NCBI GenBank assembly: GCA_945878525.1
Contig: CAMCTU010000001.1
Span: 18,504-82,503, forward strand
Direction of reading: 5' to 3'
Source: Sphingobacterium thalpophilum
GTDB taxonomy: Bacteria > Bacteroidota > Bacteroidia > Sphingobacteriales > Sphingobacteriaceae
DNA: 64,000 nucleotides
Positions 9,142 to 18,171 of the stretch are shown in pieces; within the stretch, counting starts at the first letter, position 1; each line of letters starts with the position of its first letter. The position numbers and the translations under genes were made by a program. Under the pieces are notes generated by a model. It was given only the letters and a program-made list of their open reading frames with translations, was not told where the DNA came from and made no database searches.

Positions 9142-10500
9142 ATGGACAAATTAGACGGAGTTGTTGAGTTGAATCAATTTAAAGCTGATACTTATATTAA
9201 TGGAATTGATGAAGTAAATCATCTTTCCGCCACCACTTATAATTCGGGATTTCAAGAAGCCCACGATACTTACAATGCACTATCAATTGCCAGTGATGGA
9301 AATATTTATTATGTATTATCATCAGACCAGATCCATGTTGGAGGTAAAATGTACTTGTTAGATCCCAAAACTGATAAGACTGAGTTTCTTGGAGATCTGA
9401 CTGAAATTTGTGGCGAAAAAGAACAGATGTTTATCCCACAGGGAAAAAGTCATGTAAGATTCTATGAAAGAAATGGAAAGCTTTATTTCTCAACTCATGT
9501 TGGTTATTATGAACTCATCAATGGAATGGATCGGCTTCCGGTTAATCCTCCACCAGGTTATAAGTTGTATCCAGGCGGTAAAATTCTTTCCTACGATCTA
9601 ATCACGAAAAAATTTGAAAACCTTGCGCAAATTCCAAATGGAGAAGGAATGGTTTCCATGACGATGGATTGTAACAGGGGGCAAATTTTTGGTATCTCTT
9701 GGCCAATAGGTAATTTCATTCATTATAATGTTGATAAAAATGAATTAAAGAATCTCGGCCAGATATCCGGAAATGGTGAGGGAGGCCAACCTGGCGATGA
9801 TTTTCGTTCATTATGTCGTTCACTGGTTGTAGACCCTTCTGATGGGATCGTCTATTTTTCAACCTCTGAGGGAGGTATATTTAGTTATAATCCTGAAGAA
9901 TCCCAGGTAAAAAATCTTGAAGATGTTAACCTTAGGCTCGATTATTTTGGCAAATACGATCCCACAAGACCAGGCAGTATGGGGTATAACTGGAGAGAAA
10001 TCTTTTGGTACAAACCTGAGAATTTAGCCTTTGGAGTACATGGAAATTCCGGTTATTTATTTAAGTTCGATCCCAAAAACTCTAAAGTAGAACTGGTTAG
10101 GAGAATTACATCAGAGCCATCAGCAAAAAGTGGAATGTTCGATCAGTTTAGCTATGGTTATCTTGGCTATCAACTGGGTCCAGATGGTAAAACCATTTAT
10201 TATTTAACTGGAGGCCCGATTTATATTAACGGAAAGCGTGTTGCTGGTCAATCTGAAATAGCTAAAGGTGCAGCAAAAGCTCTTGAGAACCTTCATTTAA
10301 TTACGTACAATATACCTGAAAATAAATATCAGGACCACGGCCCGATTTTTTATTCAAATGGAGATCGTCCTTTATATGTTAATTCGATTGCCGTTGCAGA
10401 TGGGGGCGAGGTTTATGCACTTGCAAGGATTACGGAAGAAGGACACACGAGAACTGATCTTATAAAAATTCCTAACCCTTTTAAAAAGAAATTACTGTAA
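9142..10500 (+). CDS. Uncharacterised beta-propeller protein
   Basis: 452 residues with repeating strand motifs such as LSIASDGNIYYVL, GKMYLLDPKTDKTE, GGIFSYNPEESQVK and GYLFKFDPKNSKVE, typical of a multi-bladed propeller (YVTN/NHL-like or oligogalacturonate-lyase-like). I do not recognise a specific family or catalytic residues. There is no clear signal peptide at the annotated ATG, which is unusual in this locus. An upstream start cannot be excluded, but the gap to the previous gene is only 63 bases. It probably shares the operator-3 transcript with the aminotransferase. A sensor, lactonase or lyase role are all possible. Confidence 0.6.
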   Translation: MDKLDGVVELNQFKADTYINGIDEVNHLSATTYNSGFQEAHDTYNALSIASDGNIYYVLSSDQIHVGGKMYLLDPKTDKTEFLGDLTEICGEKEQMFIPQGKSHVRFYERNGKLYFSTHVGYYELINGMDRLPVNPPPGYKLYPGGKILSYDLITKKFENLAQIPNGEGMVSMTMDCNRGQIFGISWPIGNFIHYNVDKNELKNLGQISGNGEGGQPGDDFRSLCRSLVVDPSDGIVYFSTSEGGIFSYNPEESQVKNLEDVNLRLDYFGKYDPTRPGSMGYNWREIFWYKPENLAFGVHGNSGYLFKFDPKNSKVELVRRITSEPSAKSGMFDQFSYGYLGYQLGPDGKTIYYLTGGPIYINGKRVAGQSEIAKGAAKALENLHLITYNIPENKYQDHGPIFYSNGDRPLYVNSIAVADGGEVYALARITEEGHTRTDLIKIPNPFKKKLL

Positions 10501-10587
10501 TTGTCATTGAACCAATTTAGAAAAAGCTTAAAAATTAAATTATGATTTTTAAAATATTTATATTTTGGTCAACCTGAACGTTTCTTA

Positions 10588-10621
10588 GTTTTCTTGTGTT
10601 TCAGCACCAGAAAACGTTTTT
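10588..10621 (+). terminator. Probable intrinsic terminator after the 7690-10500 operon
   Basis: GTTTTCT pairs with AGAAAAC, extended by GTG/CAC after one mismatch, with a short loop, followed by GTTTTTGTTT. It lies 88 bases after the propeller stop and before operator site 4. The 338-base gap 10501-10838 otherwise holds only AT-rich sequence and that operator. Confidence 0.5.
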
Positions 10622-10782
10622 GTTTATTTGTTTCTACATTGATTAAATTTTTTATATTTTTCGCTATTCATTCTTGTAAGCTTTAAAGCAGTAACGTTTA
10701 GCTGATTTTACTTGAACTAACTCATATTAATCCACTTATTTTTTTTTTTAATAGAATAGAATTATATTTATTTTCATATTTT

Positions 10783-10796
10783 CGGGTACGCACACG
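10783..10796. promoter_or_regulatory. LacI-type operator, site 4 (SusC/SusD promoter)
   Basis: CGGGTACGCACACG, a one-base variant of site 1, ends 42 bases before the SusC start. It links the glycan importer to the proposed LacI regulon. Confidence 0.7.
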
Positions 10797-10838
10797 ATGT
10801 GCCATATTGCCCATTTATTTACTAATTAACTATAAACT

Positions 10839-13800
10839 ATGTTAAAAATTTACATGATGAAGTTTAAAAAACAAAGTTATTATACCTCCGGAGCAGGGAT
10901 AGTAATGCTGCTTATGCTGTTGCTGAGTTTCTCAGATCAGGCTTTATCGCAGCAATTAAAAAGTATAACCGGAACAGTACTTGAAGCTGGTCAGCCACTT
11001 CCAGGCGTGACAGTTAGAGTAAAGGGAACTAATAGAGGAACAACTACATTGGCAAACGGAAAGTACAGTATTGAAGCTGCCAATAATGAAACCCTTGTTT
11101 TTGCTTTTCTAGGGATGGTAACTCAAGAAACTGTCGTTGGTAATCGTTCAACTGTTAACGTTACTCTACAAGTTTCAAGTGCTTCTTTAAGTGAAGTAGT
11201 TGTTATTGGTTATGGAACTGTAAAAAAACCAGATCTTACTGGTTCTGTGGGTGTGGTGCCGATGGATGACATGATGAAAGCTCCTGTTGGTACATTTGCT
11301 GAAGCCCTTGCTGGCCGTGTGGCTGGTGTAAAGGTTAATGCTTCTGATGGTCAGCCTGGTGGCGGTATAAACATTGTAATTAGAGGTGCTGGTTCTTTAA
11401 CCCAAAGTACAGCTCCTTTATATGTAATTGATGGTTTTCCTGTCGAAAATCCAGATCCTGCAAGTATCAATCCTGAAGAGATTGAATCAATGACCATATT
11501 GAAGGATGCATCATCTACTGCAATTTATGGATCAAGAGCAGCAAATGGAGTAATTCTTATACAAACAAAACGCGGTTCGGTAGGAAAACCAGTGGTTAAT
11601 TTTTCAAGTTCTTATGGTATTCAAGAAATGCCAAAAGCTATGGAAGTTATGAGTCCCTATGAGTTTATAAAATATCAAACGGAGTTAAATCCATTAATAG
11701 CAACAACGAGAGCGTTTTTTGCAGGTGGCAAAACTCTAGAAGATTATAAATCTGCTGCAGGTGTAAATTTCCAGGATTATGTATTACAGCAGGGTGCTAT
11801 ACAGAATTATAATCTTGCATTACGAGGTGGAACCGATCAAACTAAATATTCTATTTCTGGTTCTTTATTTGATCAGATTGGTTCAATTATAAACACTGGT
11901 TTAAATCGTTATTCAGGAAGAGCAACGCTTGATCAGAATATTAGTAATAAAATAAAGGCTGGTGTAACAGTTAATTATAGTGGAATTAAACAATACGGTC
12001 AGGTAATCAATCAGGGAGCTGTAACCCAAGGAAACCCAACAGCTTTTGCATTAGCTAGAGCATGGTTATATCGTCCAATCTCTCCTAATCCAAATGACGA
12101 TCTTCTTGCTGATGCAGTAGATGATGATGCCTTAAATGCTTCTGATTTTAGAGTAAATCCATTTATTGATCTTCAGAATCAGCATTCATTCAATATTACT
12201 AATCTTGTTGAAACTAATGGATACTTAAGCTATGAAATCAATAAAAACTTAAATATTCAGTCAAATGCTGGTATTCGTCATAATAAGTTAACGCTAGAAC
12301 GATTCTATAATTCAAAAACCGCACAGGGAGGTCCTAGTCCGAATAACGTGAATGGGGTAAATGGTTCAATTAGTAATCTTTTCTCGAATAGCTTCTCGAA
12401 TGAAACTACCTTGAACTATAAGAAAACCTTCAAGAAAGATCATACCATTACTGGATTGGGCTTATTTGCAATAAATAGTAACAATACCAATACTAAAGGA
12501 TATGCTGGAAGACTATTACCTAATGAGAATTTGGGAATGGATGGCCTGGAAGAAGGTTTGGCCTTCAATCCTGTATCTTCTTCAAGTGTTAATACAATGG
12601 CTTCCTATGCTGGAAGGTTAGATTATAATTATAAATCTAAGTATATAGTAACAGGTACATTTAGAGCAGATGGTTCCTCAAAGTTCAGAGACCATTGGGG
12701 ATATTTCCCTGGTGCTGCCTTAGCATGGAATATGCATAAAGAAGGATTCTTTGCCAAGTTATTACCTGGTGTTTCTACCTCCAAAATTAGATCCAGTTAT
12801 GGTAGTAATGGTAACAATAGGGTTGGTGATTTTGATACCTATGCGCGTTTATTACAGAGTGTGAATGGTTATTCATTTAATAATGGAACACCAATAGCTT
12901 CTAATTCTGTTTCTTCAATAGGCAATCCTGATCTAGCATGGGAAAAGGTTACTACAATTGATTTAGGTTATGAGATTGGTATTTTGAAAGACAGGGTTGT
13001 TCTTGAAATGGATCTGTACAGAAAAACTACTGAAAATCTATTATTGAATGCAATTCTACCTTCTTCTACTGGATTTGGTTCTGCTGTAAAGAATATTGGT
13101 AAATTAAGAAATGATGGTCTTGAATTCACTTTGAATACTGTTAATGTACAGACCAAAGACTTTTCATGGGAAAGTAACCTGAATATTAGTTTCAATAAAA
13201 ATAAGGTTATGGAGCTTACACGTGGGCAACGTGCTTTAACTTCTAATTCAGACTATGTTTCTCAATTTAATAAGCCTTTATATGTAGCTGAAATTGGAAA
13301 ACCTGCTGGAATGATGATTGGATTTATATGGGAAGGTAATTATCAGTATTCAGATTTTGATAATCCTTCGCCCGGTGTTTATATCTTGAAACCTTCTGTG
13401 CCTACTAATGGAGCTGTTCGAAATACTATTTTGCCAGGCGATATCAAATACAAAGACATCAATGGAGACGGTATTATGAATGATGCAGATTTAACTTTTA
13501 TTGGTAATGGACAGCCAATTCATACTGGTGGTTTTTCAAATAATTTCAACTATAAGGCATTTAGTTTAAATGTATTCTTTCAATGGTCTTATGGTAATGA
13601 TATCTATAATGCTAATAGGTTGATCATGGAAGGAAATAGTAATGGTTGGGCTAATATCAATCAGTTTGCTAGTTATTCTAATCGTTGGACTCCTGAAAAC
13701 CCGACCAATGCTAATTATCGCACACGTGGACAAGGGCCAATTGGTTTTCACTCTTCTAGAGTGGTAGAAGATGGTTCATTTATTCGTATGAAAACTGTTT

Positions 13801-14015
13801 CTTTAAACTATAACTTACCTGCTAAACTAATTAAGACTGCCTATTTGAGTAATTTAAGCCTGAATGTTTCTGCACAGAATCTTATAACATGGACAAATTA
13901 CTCAGGTATGGACCCTGAAGTTTCTACCCGTAATAACACCTTGACTCCAGGTTTTGACTATTCGTCCTATCCAAAGTCACCAACAATTGCCTTTGGAATT
14001 AAAGCAGGATTTTAA
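10839..14015 (+). CDS. SusC/RagA-family TonB-linked outer-membrane transporter
   Basis: Outer-membrane beta-barrel that imports oligosaccharides with its SusD lid, powered by TonB. 1058 residues. A signal peptide ends ALSQQ; alternative starts exist at 10854 and 10857. A carboxypeptidase-regulatory-like domain covers about residues 40-115 (ITGTVLEAGQPLPGVTVRVKG). The plug domain follows with the SusC signatures GYGTVKKPDLTGSV, PLYVIDGFPVE and TILKDASSTAIYGSRAANGVI, and then a long barrel ending in a terminal aromatic (KAGF). SusD starts 19 bases downstream, so the two are co-transcribed. This is the only SusC/D pair in the window, so it is the entry point for whatever the surrounding enzymes degrade. 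Confidence 0.96.
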   Translation: MLKIYMMKFKKQSYYTSGAGIVMLLMLLLSFSDQALSQQLKSITGTVLEAGQPLPGVTVRVKGTNRGTTTLANGKYSIEAANNETLVFAFLGMVTQETVVGNRSTVNVTLQVSSASLSEVVVIGYGTVKKPDLTGSVGVVPMDDMMKAPVGTFAEALAGRVAGVKVNASDGQPGGGINIVIRGAGSLTQSTAPLYVIDGFPVENPDPASINPEEIESMTILKDASSTAIYGSRAANGVILIQTKRGSVGKPVVNFSSSYGIQEMPKAMEVMSPYEFIKYQTELNPLIATTRAFFAGGKTLEDYKSAAGVNFQDYVLQQGAIQNYNLALRGGTDQTKYSISGSLFDQIGSIINTGLNRYSGRATLDQNISNKIKAGVTVNYSGIKQYGQVINQGAVTQGNPTAFALARAWLYRPISPNPNDDLLADAVDDDALNASDFRVNPFIDLQNQHSFNITNLVETNGYLSYEINKNLNIQSNAGIRHNKLTLERFYNSKTAQGGPSPNNVNGVNGSISNLFSNSFSNETTLNYKKTFKKDHTITGLGLFAINSNNTNTKGYAGRLLPNENLGMDGLEEGLAFNPVSSSSVNTMASYAGRLDYNYKSKYIVTGTFRADGSSKFRDHWGYFPGAALAWNMHKEGFFAKLLPGVSTSKIRSSYGSNGNNRVGDFDTYARLLQSVNGYSFNNGTPIASNSVSSIGNPDLAWEKVTTIDLGYEIGILKDRVVLEMDLYRKTTENLLLNAILPSSTGFGSAVKNIGKLRNDGLEFTLNTVNVQTKDFSWESNLNISFNKNKVMELTRGQRALTSNSDYVSQFNKPLYVAEIGKPAGMMIGFIWEGNYQYSDFDNPSPGVYILKPSVPTNGAVRNTILPGDIKYKDINGDGIMNDADLTFIGNGQPIHTGGFSNNFNYKAFSLNVFFQWSYGNDIYNANRLIMEGNSNGWANINQFASYSNRWTPENPTNANYRTRGQGPIGFHSSRVVEDGSFIRMKTVSLNYNLPAKLIKTAYLSNLSLNVSAQNLITWTNYSGMDPEVSTRNNTLTPGFDYSSYPKSPTIAFGIKAGF

Positions 14016-14034
14016 TTAAATTAATCTTAAGAAA

Positions 14035-15849
14035 ATGAAAGTAAAATATTTATTAATCGCAATACTTTTCTTAACGAGTTTAGGCTCTTGTAAGAAATAT
14101 CTGGAAACAGAACCAACTGATTTCCTTAATCCGAAAAACTATTATGAAACTGAAGCACAGTTGCAATTTGCGCGTGCTGGGGTTTATCATCATCTAGGTG
14201 CAGGTAACCTTCATGGTACTTATGCTAGTTATCTTCTTGCATGGCATGGTGATGAAGGCTATATGAACAGGGCTACATTGACTACTGGTCCTTGGAATTA
14301 TTTCTATTCTTCTGCAGATCAGTATAATAATGGTTTATGGTCTAACCTTTGGCAAGGAATAAATAAAGCCAATGTTTTGATTGCCAATGTGGATAAAAAT
14401 CCAGCTATTGCCCAGTCTAAGCGCGATGCAATCAGGGGTGAAATGCTATTCCTTAGAGGTTATTATTACTTCACTCTTGTTCAATATTATGGTGGTGTTC
14501 CATTGAAACTTACTCCTACAACATCAGTTATTGATGTTGAATCTACTAGAGCGCCCGCAAAGGATGTTTATTTGCAAATCTTAAAAGATATGGAAGCAGC
14601 TGAAAAATTAGTCCCAAGTATTAAAACTTTAGGCTATGGAGGCGCTATCAGTAAGTCGGCAGTTCGTGGGCTATTAGCGCGTGTGAACCTGCACATGGCT
14701 GGTGCACCCATTAAGGATGCTACTAGATATGCAGAAGCTAGCAAATGGGCAAAAATGGTAATAGATGATGCAGAGGCTGGTCATTCACTTAATCCAAGCT
14801 ACTCACAAATATTCATTAATCTGGCTGCCGATAAATACGATATCAAAGAAAGTATCTGGGAGGTTGAATTTTATGGAAATGGTCTTGATCAATATGTGGA
14901 AACCGGAAATATAGGATGGATTAATGGTCCTGCGGCTGCTGTTTCGTCGCCAACTGGAAGGGCTGATGCCTACATGAACATCACATCTGAACTCTATAAT
15001 GCATTTGAACCTGGTGATAATAGAAAATGGTTCAGTATTGCTCATTTTACTTATACTGGTACAGGCGCCAAAACAATGAGTTTATTGCCTGTTTCAGAAG
15101 ATGCAAAAAACAATTTAAAGCCAGCAAAATGGAGAAGAGAGTATGAAACTTTATTGCCGAAAAGTCCAACAAATACTCCTATAAACATGGTCCTTCTTAG
15201 ATATTCAGATATTCTTTTAATGTACGCTGAAGCACAAAATGAAATAAATGGTCCAACTGCTGAAGCTGTAGCAGCATTTAATCAAGTAAAAAGAAGAGGG
15301 TGGTCAACAGGAATTAAAGCCATCAGCATTACTAACGGCGGTGCTGGATATACTACTGCTCCAACTGTAACTTTTAGTGGTACCGGAGGTGCTACAGCAA
15401 CTGCTACTGTAACCGCTGGAAAGGTTACAGAAATAACTTTGGATCGTGATCCTGCTGCAATTACCTTTTTCAATGAGGGTAAATATACTACTGTTCCTAC
15501 AATTACGCTTAGCGGTGGAGGAGGTTCTGGAGCAACAGCAACAGCAACAATCTGGAAATCAACTGATGGAGATATAAATCCTACATCCAAAACAGCCTTC
15601 TTGGAAGCCATTCAAGTTGAAAGAATGAGAGAGTTCAACTTTGAAAATACAAGAAAAGCTGATTTACTTCGCTGGGGAATATTCTTAAAAGTACATCAGG
15701 ACATGGGTAATAAATTACAGCAGCAAAGTCCAGGTCAATATTTTGTTAAGTATTATTCAAATGTTAGTGCTAGAGATCTTTTGATGCCAATTCCTATCAA
15801 TGAAATGTCTTCAAACTCAAAAATGACACAAAATCCTGGTTGGGAATAA
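14035..15849 (+). CDS. SusD/RagB-family lipoprotein with an inserted beta-repeat domain
   Basis: Surface lipoprotein that binds glycan and closes the SusC barrel. The lipobox is SLGSC, followed by KKYLETEPTDF. The TPR-like core includes LRGYYYFTLVQYYGGVPLKL and the C-terminal ERMREFNFENTRKADLLRWG. Residues about 427-507 are odd: between VKRRGW and TAFLEAIQVERMREF lies a glycine/alanine/threonine-rich stretch. It has two copies of a GGxGYTTAPTVTFSG-type unit and ATATATV tails. This unit is common in phage structural and surface proteins and is not part of normal SusD, where only a short loop joins these helices. The reading frame is continuous, so it looks like an added module, perhaps an extra glycan contact. 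Confidence 0.93.
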   Translation: MKVKYLLIAILFLTSLGSCKKYLETEPTDFLNPKNYYETEAQLQFARAGVYHHLGAGNLHGTYASYLLAWHGDEGYMNRATLTTGPWNYFYSSADQYNNGLWSNLWQGINKANVLIANVDKNPAIAQSKRDAIRGEMLFLRGYYYFTLVQYYGGVPLKLTPTTSVIDVESTRAPAKDVYLQILKDMEAAEKLVPSIKTLGYGGAISKSAVRGLLARVNLHMAGAPIKDATRYAEASKWAKMVIDDAEAGHSLNPSYSQIFINLAADKYDIKESIWEVEFYGNGLDQYVETGNIGWINGPAAAVSSPTGRADAYMNITSELYNAFEPGDNRKWFSIAHFTYTGTGAKTMSLLPVSEDAKNNLKPAKWRREYETLLPKSPTNTPINMVLLRYSDILLMYAEAQNEINGPTAEAVAAFNQVKRRGWSTGIKAISITNGGAGYTTAPTVTFSGTGGATATATVTAGKVTEITLDRDPAAITFFNEGKYTTVPTITLSGGGGSGATATATIWKSTDGDINPTSKTAFLEAIQVERMREFNFENTRKADLLRWGIFLKVHQDMGNKLQQQSPGQYFVKYYSNVSARDLLMPIPINEMSSNSKMTQNPGWE

Positions 15850-15870
15850 CATTAATTCAAATTAGAAATT

Positions 15871-16944
15871 ATGAAAATTAAATTATATAGCATTGTAGCA
15901 GCGGCCTTATTGATGGCTTCCTGCGAAAAGCCCACTATTGAAGCAGAGGCTCCGGTTTTTGATGTTAATACTGAAAAAGCGACCTATAAAGTAGGAGAGA
16001 CCATTAAATTCATGATTATTGGTGGTGAAACACAGAATATTTCTTTTTATTCTGGAGAGTTACTTAAGGATTATTATTCAAGAACTGGACGTGTGGTTGA
16101 TGTTGTGGGTGCTGGAGCAAATCTTACCTTCAGCAGTAGCGTTCAGTTAGGAACACAGGCTGATCAAGTAACACTTTTGGCATCAACTAATTTTTCTGGT
16201 GATTATTCTAGCCTTGCTAAAGTAAAAGCGGCTACATGGGTAGATATTACCAGCAGATTTAAATTAGGTACAAGTGCAACCTTACTTACTTCGGGTACAG
16301 TTAATATTTCTGACTTATTACTTGCCGGAAAACCAATCTATTTTGCTTTCCGTTACAATACAAAGTCTCAAGCTGTCAGTGGTGTTAATCGTCAATGGTT
16401 TATTCAGTCGTTCACTGTTAATAGCCTTAAATTACTTAATAATACGCTAGCTCTAACTATTGCAGATCAGGCTAGTGCGGGCTTTAGAATTGTAGATGAT
16501 TTAAAAGATAAAGCTCCTGCATTGTCTTCAGTTACTGCAACTAGATTAACGCTTCAGGGCAATACTTATCTGACTGCAGGCCTACCTCAGTTTAATCCTG
16601 CTAATCCAATTTTTGATCCTAAGAATGTAATATATAATCCACAGGATCCGGCATATCAGCCTTCAGCTGTTTATAAGCCATTTGTTGCTTTTGATCCAGC
16701 TAGTCCATTCAATGATCCTATATCTGAGCATTGGGCTATAAGTAAAGGGATATCTATTGACAAGGTAGATTTAGGACCAGATTGGTCATTAGCTATTAAA
16801 GGATTAACAAATCCCGTATTACCAGAATACCGTTATTCGTATCCTGTTGCAGGTACTTTTAAAGCCGTTTTTGTTGCCTCAAATGGTAATATTGATCAAA
16901 GTCGTGAAGTTACTAAAGAGATTACTCTTACAATAACTCCTTAA
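15871..16944 (+). CDS. DUF5017-type surface lipoprotein (SusE/F-position glycan-binding protein)
   Basis: 357 residues with a lipobox (LLMASC) after a short signal peptide. The N-terminal domain (FDVNTEKATYKVGETIKFMI...GELLKDYYSRTGR) matches the DUF5017 pattern found downstream of SusD genes, and a C-terminal region with FNPANPIFDPKNVIYNP repeats follows. By position it is an outer-membrane surface glycan-binding protein, the third gene of the SusC-SusD operon, 21 bases after SusD. A strong terminator follows immediately. Ligand unknown. Confidence 0.8.
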   Translation: MKIKLYSIVAAALLMASCEKPTIEAEAPVFDVNTEKATYKVGETIKFMIIGGETQNISFYSGELLKDYYSRTGRVVDVVGAGANLTFSSSVQLGTQADQVTLLASTNFSGDYSSLAKVKAATWVDITSRFKLGTSATLLTSGTVNISDLLLAGKPIYFAFRYNTKSQAVSGVNRQWFIQSFTVNSLKLLNNTLALTIADQASAGFRIVDDLKDKAPALSSVTATRLTLQGNTYLTAGLPQFNPANPIFDPKNVIYNPQDPAYQPSAVYKPFVAFDPASPFNDPISEHWAISKGISIDKVDLGPDWSLAIKGLTNPVLPEYRYSYPVAGTFKAVFVASNGNIDQSREVTKEITLTITP

Positions 16945-16961
16945 TTTAATTTGTTTGTTTG

Positions 16962-16997
16962 AAAAGGATTAATCCATTCTTGGATTAATCCTTTTTT
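16962..16997 (+). terminator. Strong intrinsic terminator after the SusC/SusD/DUF5017 operon
   Basis: Perfect 15-bp inverted repeat AAAAGGATTAATCCA / TGGATTAATCCTTTT with a 4-base loop, followed by a T run. It begins 17 bases after the DUF5017 stop and suggests the importer operon ends here, so the following esterases need their own promoter or read-through. Confidence 0.85.
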
Positions 16998-17025
16998 ATT
17001 AGAAATTTTGCCAAATCTCCTTAAA

Positions 17026-18123
17026 ATGATTATTTCGGGTAAATTGAAGATTCTGTTTATTTGCCTTTTGATCATCTTTCCTCATATAAATTTTGCTCAA
17101 ACTGAACTGGCCGATCAGAAATATAGTAAGAACGCTATTTTTTTAAATCATAAGCGTGAAAGGTTGAGAATTCTTACTAATATGGAGAAGGTAATGGGCA
17201 AATTACCTAGACGTAATAAAAACCTTCCATTCGATTTACAAATTACTGATAGTATCATTGAAGATAATTTTACTCGCTATAACCTTACTTTAAATGTGAC
17301 AGATAAAGAGCGTTTACCTGTTTACCTGTATATACCTAAACAAATTGGAATTCCAAAAAAACTCCCGGCCATGCTTGTGCTTCACGGCACTCATGCATTA
17401 GGTAAGGGTGTTGTTGATGGACAAGGAGATAAACCTAACCGCGCTCATGCCAGAGAACTAGCAGAACGTGGCTATGTTGTTATTGCCCCTGATTACCCTA
17501 GTTTTGGTGATATGAATGATCATAATTTTGATACCGACAGATATGAATCAGCCACTATGCAGGCTATATATAATCATATGCGTTGTGTTGATCTGCTTCA
17601 GAGCAGAACTGATGTTGATCCTGAAAATATTGGTGTGCTTGGTCACTCACTTGGGGGACATAACGCAATGTTTGTTGCCGCATTTGATACCCGTTTAAAG
17701 GTTGCTGTTTCAAGCAGCGGATGGACCCAGTTTGAATTTTATAATATAGGTGATGAAGCATCTAAAAAATATGGTGGCAGACTTGGTCCCTGGGCTCAAA
17801 CAAGGTATATGCCGCTGATACGCACAAAATATAAGCTTGATGCGAAACTGATTCCCTTCAATTTTGATGATATTATAACAGCTATTGCTCCACGAGCATT
17901 TTTCTCTGTGTCACCTCTCAAGGATGCAAACTTTGATGTGAATGGTGTAAGAGAAGGTATCCTACTAGCTGCAAAAGCTTACAATAATTTGGGAGCATCG
18001 GATATGCTTCAGATCCGATATCCGGATGCTGGCCATGATTTTCCGGTTGAAAATCGCAAAGAGGTTTATGGCTTTTTGGATAGAATACTTGGACACACAG
18101 CATTATATGCACCGGTAAAGTAA
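17026..18123 (+). CDS. Exported alpha/beta-hydrolase (dienelactone-hydrolase / acetyl-esterase-like), copy 1
   Basis: Probable periplasmic esterase removing acyl groups from glycan or oligosaccharide. The ATG at 17026 gives a signal peptide ending INFAQ and is preferred to the track's TTG. The fold markers are AMLVLHGTHALG (oxyanion region), GYVVIAPDYPSFG, nucleophile serine in GHSLGGH, and PDAGHDFP with the catalytic histidine. The acid is probably the aspartate in SPLKDANFD. It lacks the GxSRxGK motif of CE15 glucuronoyl esterases. The gene 18172 is a close paralogue. Together with the amidohydrolase and ceramidase-fold genes downstream it forms a + strand run of four genes. Confidence 0.8.
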   Translation: MIISGKLKILFICLLIIFPHINFAQTELADQKYSKNAIFLNHKRERLRILTNMEKVMGKLPRRNKNLPFDLQITDSIIEDNFTRYNLTLNVTDKERLPVYLYIPKQIGIPKKLPAMLVLHGTHALGKGVVDGQGDKPNRAHARELAERGYVVIAPDYPSFGDMNDHNFDTDRYESATMQAIYNHMRCVDLLQSRTDVDPENIGVLGHSLGGHNAMFVAAFDTRLKVAVSSSGWTQFEFYNIGDEASKKYGGRLGPWAQTRYMPLIRTKYKLDAKLIPFNFDDIITAIAPRAFFSVSPLKDANFDVNGVREGILLAAKAYNNLGASDMLQIRYPDAGHDFPVENRKEVYGFLDRILGHTALYAPVK

Positions 18124-18171
18124 TTCGTTTCTAATTTTTGATTATATATTTATTAAAACTAATTACATCCT

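Noticed and set aside
15315-15555. Prophage tail-fibre fragment in SusD
   Set aside because: The repeat style resembles phage proteins, but the frame is continuous with SusD on both sides and there are no phage genes nearby.
15282-15611. 109-residue - strand ORF opposite the SusD insert
   Set aside because: It is the complement of the Thr/Ala/Gly-rich repeat, with a biased composition (V/A/P-rich) and no start context; a shadow ORF.
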